This document shows positions 8,476 to 14,227 of a stretch of 15,330 bases of DNA, in pieces. Position 1 is the stretch's first letter. Each line of letters starts with the position of its first letter. The stretch is from Symbiobacteriaceae bacterium. GTDB taxonomy: Bacteria > Bacillota > JAAYKD01 > WRDA01. The DNA is taken from assembly GCA_009783675.1 (NCBI GenBank), contig WRDA01000014.1, forward strand, positions 1 through 15,330, given 5' to 3'. Position numbers and translations under genes: made by a program. Below the pieces are notes generated by a model. The model worked only from the letters and a program-made list of their open reading frames with translations, was not told the origin of the DNA and made no database searches.

Positions 8476-8852
8476 TGAGTTTTGAAGAGGTTGGAGAAGC
8501 ACTGGACGAAATAGCTGAAAATCTGCCTGTGGCACTGTATAAAGAACTCAATGGCGGCATCATCCTGCTCCCTGAAGTTAAGAATCACTCAGAGAGCAGT
8601 GATAGTAACCCGCTCTATGTTATCGGGGAGTACCGCTATGAACCAAGAGCTCTGGGACGATACATCGTCATTTACTACGGATCTTTCCGACTGGCATATG
8701 GGATGCACCCTCCCGGTAGACAACGAAATGAACTACAGCGGGTCCTGATGCATGAGTTCAGGCACCACATCCAGTCTCTGGGAGGAACCAGAGGGTTGGA
8801 ACGGGAAGACCAGCAAAGACTTGAGCGCTTTAAACGATCCAAAAAAGAATGA
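8472..8852 (+). CDS. Minimal zincin-like metallopeptidase family protein
   Basis: This small soluble protein carries a zinc-protease motif, HEFRH, within LMHEFRHHIQSLGG near the C-terminus. It is preceded by LYVIGEYRYEP and GRYIVIYYGSF. These elements and the opening (FEEVGEALDEIAENLP, then LNGGIILLPE) match the short possible-zincin family (COG3824 type), of unknown substrate. The frame is open from a TTG at 8460. I prefer the ATG at 8472 or the adjacent ATG at 8475, giving 126 or 125 residues, because the family begins near this point and AGGG lies just upstream. There is no signal peptide or membrane segment, so it is cytoplasmic. It ends 5 nt before the stop of the convergent oxidoreductase gene, with no terminator visible between them. 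Proteolytic activity is inferred from the motif only. Confidence 0.82.
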   Translation: MMSFEEVGEALDEIAENLPVALYKELNGGIILLPEVKNHSESSDSNPLYVIGEYRYEPRALGRYIVIYYGSFRLAYGMHPPGRQRNELQRVLMHEFRHHIQSLGGTRGLEREDQQRLERFKRSKKE

Positions 8853-8857
8853 ATAAA

Positions 8858-10132
8858 TTAATAAGATAAATTCCTATGTTTTTTATGGAAGGCTTTTAGA
8901 TCGATGGTCTCTCCGCTAAGACGTGATTCTTCAGCCGCCAAGGCCATCAGGTGGCTGTGGACTGATTCTTCGTGGTTTGATTTACCAGTATTTTCTGTAC
9001 CCTGAGCCACGAGAGCGACAAAATCCTGCATAATGCCAAGGTCTCCTCCACCATGCCCTGCAGTAGCTGGAGCCAGATTATATGTAACGACATCACCATT
9101 AGCGAAAGAATAGACCTCGATTTCGTTGTTCTCCATATCTGCTCTTATCTCTCCATGAGAACCCATCAACTTCAATGTTCTGGAGACGGCATGGGTAAAT
9201 GCCGACATATTGAAGACGGCGGTTACCCCATTGTCAAACTCTAGATTTACAGTCTGATGGTCGACGACATCATTATCGCAGTGATAGACACAACGTCCAT
9301 AAGGGCCTGATCTGAGAGCCTCCAGAATAGTATCATCCGTAGGATTTGGCGTAAGAACATCCGTTGGCCAGCCACGCTCTCCAGAGTAAAGGTAGATCTT
9401 CAAAGCCGAGTAGGGACATTCGGTTTCTACCGCACAGCCATCGATACAGCGTTTCGCTGCTCCTTTGGGAGCCTGTGCGGATGTGAAATGGGACAGTCCA
9501 CCAAAAGAGCTAACCCGTGTACAACGCCCTCCAGCCAGCCAAAGCAACATGTCCATGTCATGGCAACTCTTTGCCAAAATCATAGGGCTGGAATCCTTTG
9601 TACTACGCCAGTTTCCCCTGACGAAGCTGTGAGCCTGGTGAAAATAACCGACGTTTTCATTGTGGGATATGGTCATAAGATCGCCAATAGCTCCACTATC
9701 CAGGATTTCCTTAATCTTCATAAAAAACTTTGTATAGCGCAGAACATGGCAGATCACCAAAATGCGCCCGGTTTTCGCGGCGTATTCCCCTAAAGCTATG
9801 CATTCTGCAGCATCGGGAGACATGGGTTTTTCCAGTAGAACATGATATCCTGCCTGCATAGCCTGCATAGCCATACTGTAATGCTGCTTATCTTGTGTGC
9901 AGATCAGGACTGCGTCACAGCTGACCTTCGCTTTAAAGAAATCTTCTTCATGGCGAAAAGCGTGCTCCTTGGTAATATTATGGGTGAGGCAGAAGGTTTC
10001 ACGACGCAGATCATCTGGTTCGACAACAGCTACAAAACATGCTTTAAAAGGATTGCTGACGGCAAAGGGACCGTAAGCGCCCTGTCCACGTTGTCCGGCA
10101 CCTAATAATGCCAGTGTCACAGGTTTCATCAT
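8858..10132 (-). CDS. Gfo/Idh/MocA-family NAD(P)-dependent oxidoreductase with Cys-rich insertion
   Basis: The family oxidises or reduces sugars, inositols and related polyols using NAD(P). The protein is 424 residues from the ATG at 10132 and has an N-terminal Rossmann fold (LALLGAGQRGQGAYG). The family EKP motif is at 101-103 (LLEKPMSPDAAE). The C-terminal alpha/beta substrate domain includes SCHDMDMLLWLAGG near 189-202. Between them and later are clustered cysteines, RCIDGCAVETECPYSALKIY (C229, C233, C239), and then GRCVYHCDNDVVDHQ (C281, C285). This layout occurs in a subgroup of the family and may bind metal. The frame is open upstream to 10183, but AAGGAGAG (complement of 10135-10142) sits just ahead of the ATG pair at 10132/10129, which fixes the start. 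It lies 8 nt after the ACT-domain gene, so the two form one operon. The substrate cannot be named. Confidence 0.9.
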   Translation of the reverse strand: MMKPVTLALLGAGQRGQGAYGPFAVSNPFKACFVAVVEPDDLRRETFCLTHNITKEHAFRHEEDFFKAKVSCDAVLICTQDKQHYSMAMQAMQAGYHVLLEKPMSPDAAECIALGEYAAKTGRILVICHVLRYTKFFMKIKEILDSGAIGDLMTISHNENVGYFHQAHSFVRGNWRSTKDSSPMILAKSCHDMDMLLWLAGGRCTRVSSFGGLSHFTSAQAPKGAAKRCIDGCAVETECPYSALKIYLYSGERGWPTDVLTPNPTDDTILEALRSGPYGRCVYHCDNDVVDHQTVNLEFDNGVTAVFNMSAFTHAVSRTLKLMGSHGEIRADMENNEIEVYSFANGDVVTYNLAPATAGHGGGDLGIMQDFVALVAQGTENTGKSNHEESVHSHLMALAAEESRLSGETIDLKAFHKKHRNLSY

Positions 10133-10140
10133 ATCTCTCC

Positions 10141-10512
10141 TTACACTATGAGATAGCCTTCGCTCTCCAAGAGCGCAACACACCTGGCGAAGTTCTTGTC
10201 CTTGACTAAGAGATAATCGGTGTTATAGGTCGAGACCACGAAAAGACTCATCTTGGCTTTGCTGATACAACTGGACAGACCTGCGATGACTCCCAGCTCC
10301 TCAAAGTCGATGACACCCTGGATGCGCAGCGCTTTCCATCCGTGTTCAACAGTAAGAACTTCAGACGGAAGTCGTGAGGACTCGCAAACCACCGAGATCT
10401 CTTCGTCTGTTTTGGCGATAAACAAAAACTCCGGGGAGAGGTCAACACCAGCGAGATCTGCTACCTTGCAGACGGAAAAATCGATTTCTAACTTCTTAAG
10501 CGTCAGGGCCAT
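10141..10512 (-). CDS. ACT-domain protein, CASTOR-like (ACT_7) type
   Basis: ACT domains bind small molecules, usually amino acids, and regulate enzymes or act as free-standing sensors. This 123-residue protein has the layout of the short stand-alone COG3603-type family. The second half carries the recognisable core: HGWKALRIQGVIDFEELGVI, then LSSCISKAKMSLFVVSTYN, then TDYLLVK. There is no DNA-binding or catalytic domain. An upstream ATG at 10530 would add six residues (MERVRI). I prefer the ATG at 10512, which has AAAGGGTGAGG directly upstream, while the first has no well-spaced site. It is the first gene of an operon with the oxidoreductase and may sense a metabolite of that pathway. This is inference from adjacency alone. 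Confidence 0.83.
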   Translation of the reverse strand: MALTLKKLEIDFSVCKVADLAGVDLSPEFLFIAKTDEEISVVCESSRLPSEVLTVEHGWKALRIQGVIDFEELGVIAGLSSCISKAKMSLFVVSTYNTDYLLVKDKNFARCVALLESEGYLIV

Positions 10513-10532
10513 GATCCTCACCCTTTCCATCC

Positions 10533-10548
10533 ATCAGGAATTCCTGAT
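10533..10548. promoter_or_regulatory. Perfect 16-bp palindrome upstream of the ACT-oxidoreductase operon
   Basis: ATCAGGAATTCCTGAT is identical to its reverse complement over all 16 bases. It starts 21 bp upstream of the preferred ACT-gene ATG, in the intergenic gap shared with the divergent MATE gene. Its size and position suit a dimeric regulator site. No regulator gene is adjacent, and no second copy was noticed in the window. I could not find a clear -10/-35 pair for the minus-strand operon. Confidence 0.5.
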
Positions 10549-10605
10549 TCAACCAGTTACCATTTTCGTTAATTTCGCCATCAAAGGTTGCTGCTCCTTT
10601 TTATA

Positions 10606-10634
10606 TTGACGTGTATACTGCTATACTATATAAT
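10606..10634 (+). promoter_or_regulatory. Near-consensus sigma-A promoter for the MATE transporter
   Basis: TTGACG (10606-10611), a 17-nt spacer and a perfect TATAAT (10629-10634) make the strongest promoter in the window. Transcription would start near 10641, giving a leader of about 108 nt before the ATG at 10749. The longest open frame begins with a GTG at 10611, inside the -35 box, so that start cannot be used from this promoter. Confidence 0.8.
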
Positions 10635-10661
10635 GCGGGCACTACCAGTGATTATACAGGG

Positions 10662-10718
10662 ACGGATGTCTCGCGGGAATCTGCACTCAGGCAAAGACCG
10701 CAGCGAGAAAACTACCGT
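10662..10718 (+). ncRNA. Structured 5' leader of the MATE gene, glycine-riboswitch-like core
   Basis: The leader can fold into a multi-part stem. ACGG (10662-10665) pairs with CCGT (10715-10718), TCTC (10669-10672) with GAGA (10705-10708), and GCGG (10673-10676) with CCGC (10698-10701). The enclosed loop contains CTCAGGCAAAG (10686-10696), which matches the conserved 3' strand of glycine riboswitch aptamers as I recall it. The central part of that aptamer (around CCGAAGG and GCAA) is missing, because the 5' stem runs almost straight into the 3' element. A T-rich stretch (10723-10729) follows the stem. It could be a degenerate aptamer, an unrelated cis-acting RNA or chance. Confidence 0.35.
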
Positions 10719-10748
10719 TCCTTATTTTTAAGCAGAGGTATAGCACAG

Positions 10749-12152
10749 ATGCTCACTGAAATGACCGAGGGAAAACCCTGGCGCCTGATCTTTAACTTTA
10801 CACTGCCTATGCTGGCCGGGAATGTTTTTCAGCAACTCTATAACACGGTGGATGCCATCATTGTCGGACGTTATATCGGCCCCAATGCTCTCGCAGCCGT
10901 CAGTACCAGCTTTCCGGTGATCTTTCTCCTGATTTCATTTGTCTTTGGCCTAACCATGGGATCAGGGATTGTCATCTCTCAGTTTTATGGTGCCGGTAAG
11001 ATCGAGCAAATGCGTCGGGCAACCAGTACCTCTCTCATCTTTCAAATGTGCTGTGCGGCAGTGATGTCCGTAGTCGGATTGTTGATAAGTGAACCTTTAC
11101 TGCATATGATGCAGGTCCCACCAGATATCATGGTCGATTCCCTGGCTTACATGCAGATTTACTTCATGGGACTCGTCTTTGTCTTTGCCTACAATATTCT
11201 GGCAGCTACTCTGCGTTCGCTGGGTGATTCCCGTACGCCTCTCTTTTTCCTGATAGTTTCTTCGATTCTGAATATTATTCTCGATCTGTTTTTTATTATT
11301 GTTCTCCAATGGGGTATAGCAGCGGTATCTTGGGCAACTGTTATCTCACAGGCTATCGCCACGCTGCTATGTTACTTTTATATTGTGAGGCGCATACCTC
11401 TTCTGGCTTTCGGCTTCCATGATCTGGTCTTCGACAAAGAAATTCTTTGGTCTACCATCAGGATCGGACTACCAAGTTCGACTCAACAGGTTGTCGTCTC
11501 CCTTGGCATGATGGTTGTTCAGGGTTTGGTCAATGGTTTTGGTTCCATAACCATGGCTGCCTATGCTGCCGCGACCCGTATCGATTCCTTTGCCACCATG
11601 CCGATGATGAATTTTGGGCAGGCTTTGGCTACATATACCGGGCAAAATGTAGGAGCCTGGCGTATTGACCGCATTAAAGAGGGTCTTAAGGCTACCCTCT
11701 GGATGTCATTAGTAACCTGTATCATCATGTCCTTAGTTGTCTTTACTTTCGGACCCAATCTGATCAGTCTTTTTCTCAGTGGCGACGCCAGTTCCGAGGT
11801 CGATCCGGCAGAGTTGCAAGCTATTATAACACAGGGAGTGGACTATGTCATGACTGTGACCATGTTCTATATCATCTTCTCCCTCTCTGCAGCTATAAAT
11901 GGTCTGCTGCGGGGAGCCGGAGACACGATGACTCCCATGGTATCTTCCTTTCTCAATCTGGGTCTTCGTGTTGCTGTCGCCTACTTTCTCTCTGGCATCC
12001 CGGAAATTGGTTATCGTGGCATTTGGTGGAGCATCCCCTGTGGCTGGGCAATCGGCGCTCTGGTCCCGTTGATTCGCTATCTCTCCGGTACTTGGCAACA
12101 GAGTGCTCGACAACGATACGAAGGGATGATGTTACTGACCGGAAAAAGCTAA
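10749..12152 (+). CDS. MATE-family multidrug/solute efflux transporter
   Basis: This integral membrane protein probably exports drugs or metabolites in exchange for Na+ or H+. From the ATG at 10749 it has 467 residues, typical of the family, with about 12 hydrophobic helices and two MatE repeats. Family hallmarks include PMLAGNVFQQLYNTVDAIIV, then GRYIGPNALAAV and ISQFYGAG in the first repeat. In the second repeat they include FGSITMAAYAAATRIDSFATM and LLRGAGDTMTPM. The frame is open back to 10611, but that start lies inside the promoter. The 46 extra residues are polar and look non-coding, and AGAGG (10734-10738) precedes the ATG at 10749 at a rather long 10-nt spacing. The gene is monocistronic. 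It diverges from the ACT-oxidoreductase operon and converges with the kinase gene. The substrate is unknown. Confidence 0.93.
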   Translation: MLTEMTEGKPWRLIFNFTLPMLAGNVFQQLYNTVDAIIVGRYIGPNALAAVSTSFPVIFLLISFVFGLTMGSGIVISQFYGAGKIEQMRRATSTSLIFQMCCAAVMSVVGLLISEPLLHMMQVPPDIMVDSLAYMQIYFMGLVFVFAYNILAATLRSLGDSRTPLFFLIVSSILNIILDLFFIIVLQWGIAAVSWATVISQAIATLLCYFYIVRRIPLLAFGFHDLVFDKEILWSTIRIGLPSSTQQVVVSLGMMVVQGLVNGFGSITMAAYAAATRIDSFATMPMMNFGQALATYTGQNVGAWRIDRIKEGLKATLWMSLVTCIIMSLVVFTFGPNLISLFLSGDASSEVDPAELQAIITQGVDYVMTVTMFYIIFSLSAAINGLLRGAGDTMTPMVSSFLNLGLRVAVAYFLSGIPEIGYRGIWWSIPCGWAIGALVPLIRYLSGTWQQSARQRYEGMMLLTGKS

Positions 12153-12171
12153 AAAATAACCGTTTTAGCCT

Positions 12172-12218
12172 GAAAAATACGAGCAGATCGCCCTTGCTTG
12201 CAGGGTGAGACTGCTCGT
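12172..12218 (-). terminator. Intrinsic terminator between the MATE and kinase genes
   Basis: A hairpin has perfect 8-bp outer arms ACGAGCAG (12179-12186) and CTGCTCGT (12211-12218). An inner stem, CGCCCT/AGGGTG, includes one G-T pair. On the minus strand it is followed by ATTTTTC (complement of 12172-12178), so it should end the kinase transcript, whose stop lies 24 nt upstream. On the plus strand only a short TTT follows, so for MATE it would act weakly. A second small repeat, GCTAAAA (12148-12154) / TTTTAGC (12163-12169), overlaps the MATE stop codon. Confidence 0.75.
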
Positions 12219-12241
12219 TTATCGTTATCAGCATGATAAGA

Positions 12242-14065
12242 TCACAACTTACGTGCTAACGTATTTTTTAGTAGAAGAAACATTTCGGTAAAGTTTATCG
12301 GTTTGCCTATATGAGCATTCATGCCGGCTGCCACACAGTGTTCTATATCTTCGCGAAACACATTAGCAGTCATCGCAATGATTGGAATCTCTCTGCCTGC
12401 GGCATTATCCAGAGCTCTAATACGGCGAGTCGCCTCGTATCCATCCATCTCCGGCATCTGGACATCCATCAGAATCAAGTCATATGCTCCTGGAGCTTCG
12501 CAGAACATACGTACTGCTTCACTACCATTTTCGGCACAGTCTATCTCCAACTCAGTTGGCTCCAGTATTGCCAGCACAATCTCTCTGTTTATTTCCACAT
12601 CTTCAGCCAACAGGATACGATGCCCTCTGAGGCCGAAGTATTCTTCCTCCGGGGTAGATAACCCATGCTGTTGAGAGGAATTCAAAGAGCCGGAAACTGT
12701 GTCAGCACTTACCTCAGAGGTATACTCAGCTGAGTCTCCAGAGATACTCTCATACCGTTGACTACTTTCTCCTCTGCCTAGTCGTACGGTAAATGTAAAG
12801 GTTGAGCCACTTCCCAATTCAGATATAATCCAGATTTTACCACCCATCATCTCGACAATGCTCTTGCAAATAACCAAACCAAGACCCGTGCCTCCATACT
12901 TACGGGTGGTACTGCTTTCCGCCTGCTGAAAGGCGGTAAAGAGGCGGCTTTGCTGTTGCTGACTTATCCCGATTCCAGTATCAGTTACCTCGAACTGAAT
13001 GGTGCAAATACCCTCCTCTTCTGCGAGCAAGGATCCTTTTAAGGCTATCGAACCACCTTCGGGGGTGAACTTAACTGCGTTGCTGATGAGATTTGTAATC
13101 ACCTGCGCCAGACGTTGATCGTCACCGATCAGTTTTTCAGGTATGGCTTCATCGATTTGCATGTTGAACACCTGATGCTTTTCATCGATGCGAAACCCTA
13201 CAATGGATATTACCTTACGCAACATCTCTTCATTACTGAACTCTGATTCGAGCAGTTCCAACTTGTTAGCTTCTATCTTGGAGATATCCAATACATCATT
13301 GATGATCCCCAGGAGGTGATTGGAGGCACCATCTATACGCATAAAGCAATAGTCTTTACGTTCTGTGTCCCGAGATGATTTTCCGATAGCAGTCATACCA
13401 ATAATCGCATTCAGAGGAGTGCGAATTTCGTGGCTCATGTTAGCCAGGAAGACAGACTTTGCTTGAGTAGCCTCTTCAGCTTTCTCCTTCATTTTCACGA
13501 GTTCGGTTATATCATGTAACAAACAGACGACTCCCAGCATTTCTCTTTGCTCACCCAGAGTAGGAGTAATAATCGTATTCACGTACATTATCTCATCGTG
13601 ATCGAATGTGATTTGGTCGTTATACGATAGAGGAGTTCCTTTCTCCAACACGGAAACGCAATTTTGGATAATTCTGTCAGCCCAGACTTGATCTGTGGAT
13701 CTTCTGACAATTTCCGTGAAAGCCAGTCCGGTTAGCTCCTTTTCATCATTAAAATTGAAGTTGTTGCAAATAAGAGCATTAGTTCCGATTGTATAACGAA
13801 GTTCAACATCGAGAACGAAAAGCATACTGGGAAATGCCTCTAAAAGCAGGCGATTATGGAGATTCTGCTTATCTTTCTCTCTGGCTGCACTGTCCCTGAG
13901 ATTAATCGCATTCTCATACATGACATTTAAGGCTTCACGGTCATGTTCTAGTTTGCGTGTCCGCCTATGACTCCTCTTTAATTCCAACTGGACCTCAGCT
14001 AGCCTTTCCCTGAGATCATGTAACTCCCGAGAGGAAGAGGACTCACAAACCTCATCTCTTAGCAA
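12242..14065 (-). CDS. Soluble PAS hybrid histidine kinase with C-terminal receiver
   Basis: The protein autophosphorylates on histidine and can pass the phosphate to its own receiver aspartate. Over 607 residues it has a charged coiled coil (about 10-72) and a PAS domain (about 73-190, ending GVVCLLHDITELVK). HisKA follows, with the H-box FLANMSHEIRTPLNAIIGM (H212). HATPase_c has the N-box (N325/N329), DTGIGI (362-367) and GGTGLGL (391-397). A polar linker (about 431-478) leads to a receiver with E488/D489, acceptor D534 (LILMDVQMP), T566 and K588. All catalytic residues are present. No transmembrane helix is visible, so it senses a cytoplasmic signal. There is no HPt or DNA-binding domain, so a separate phosphotransfer or output partner is expected. 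The start is TTG at 14065-14063, supported by GGAGGTG 5 nt upstream. It is divergent from the FIST-domain gene, a plausible functional partner. Confidence 0.95.
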   Translation of the reverse strand: MLRDEVCESSSSRELHDLRERLAEVQLELKRSHRRTRKLEHDREALNVMYENAINLRDSAAREKDKQNLHNRLLLEAFPSMLFVLDVELRYTIGTNALICNNFNFNDEKELTGLAFTEIVRRSTDQVWADRIIQNCVSVLEKGTPLSYNDQITFDHDEIMYVNTIITPTLGEQREMLGVVCLLHDITELVKMKEKAEEATQAKSVFLANMSHEIRTPLNAIIGMTAIGKSSRDTERKDYCFMRIDGASNHLLGIINDVLDISKIEANKLELLESEFSNEEMLRKVISIVGFRIDEKHQVFNMQIDEAIPEKLIGDDQRLAQVITNLISNAVKFTPEGGSIALKGSLLAEEEGICTIQFEVTDTGIGISQQQQSRLFTAFQQAESSTTRKYGGTGLGLVICKSIVEMMGGKIWIISELGSGSTFTFTVRLGRGESSQRYESISGDSAEYTSEVSADTVSGSLNSSQQHGLSTPEEEYFGLRGHRILLAEDVEINREIVLAILEPTELEIDCAENGSEAVRMFCEAPGAYDLILMDVQMPEMDGYEATRRIRALDNAAGREIPIIAMTANVFREDIEHCVAAGMNAHIGKPINFTEMFLLLKNTLARKL

Positions 14066-14090
14066 TGTCTCACCTCCACCACCCTGCTGG

Positions 14091-14109
14091 ATGAGGGTTC
14101 CACCCTCAT
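14091..14109. repeat. Perfect 8-bp inverted repeat at the kinase transcription start
   Basis: ATGAGGGT (14091-14098) and ACCCTCAT (14102-14109) are perfect inverted arms around a 3-nt centre. The repeat sits at the predicted minus-strand transcript start, just upstream of the kinase ribosome site. It could be a DNA operator or a tight 5' hairpin in the mRNA. Confidence 0.5.
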
Positions 14110-14115
14110 ACTCTC

Positions 14116-14145
14116 ATCATTTCAGGCTCTAATACTGAATGTCAA
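14116..14145 (-). promoter_or_regulatory. Probable promoter of the hybrid kinase gene
   Basis: On the minus strand a perfect TTGACA (complement of 14140-14145) is followed after 18 nt by AATGAT (complement of 14116-14121), a 4/6 match to the -10 consensus. The strong -35 and weak -10 suggest a promoter that may need activation. It lies 14 bp from the FIST promoter's -35 box, so the two face away from each other in one short gap. Confidence 0.5.
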
Positions 14146-14159
14146 ATAAAGCGGTAGCC

Positions 14160-14188
14160 TTGCTTTTGCATGCTTTTAATGCTATGAT
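14160..14188 (+). promoter_or_regulatory. Probable promoter of the FIST-domain gene
   Basis: TTGCTT (14160-14165), a 17-nt spacer and TATGAT (14183-14188) form a sigma-A-like promoter 40 bp upstream of the FIST ATG. The inverted repeat CCTCGC (14191-14196) / GCGAGG (14208-14213) follows at once. It covers the predicted start point and reaches into the Shine-Dalgarno AGGAG (14211-14215). Confidence 0.6.
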
Positions 14189-14227
14189 GACCTCGCATTA
14201 CTACCAGGCGAGGAGAGAAGATAAACT

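Noticed and set aside
10133..10183. 17-residue N-terminal extension of the oxidoreductase
   Set aside because: It would overlap the ACT-domain coding region, and a clear AAGGAGAG precedes the ATG pair at 10132/10129 where the Rossmann fold begins.
10669..10708. A functional glycine riboswitch
   Set aside because: Only the 3' core and a P1-like stem are seen. The conserved middle of the aptamer is absent, so I list it as a structured leader and not as a riboswitch.
10611..10748. N-terminal extension of the MATE protein (46 residues from a GTG at 10611)
   Set aside because: The GTG lies inside the -35 box of a near-consensus promoter, the extension is polar and unlike MATE N-termini, and a ribosome site precedes the ATG at 10749.
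11733..12113. 126-codon minus-strand frame inside the MATE gene
   Set aside because: It lies wholly opposite a well-supported membrane protein gene, has no family resemblance and no ribosome site; it is a shadow frame.
12311..12674. Two overlapping plus-strand frames opposite the kinase receiver domain
   Set aside because: The minus-strand receiver is intact with all its catalytic residues; the plus frames show no recognisable protein.
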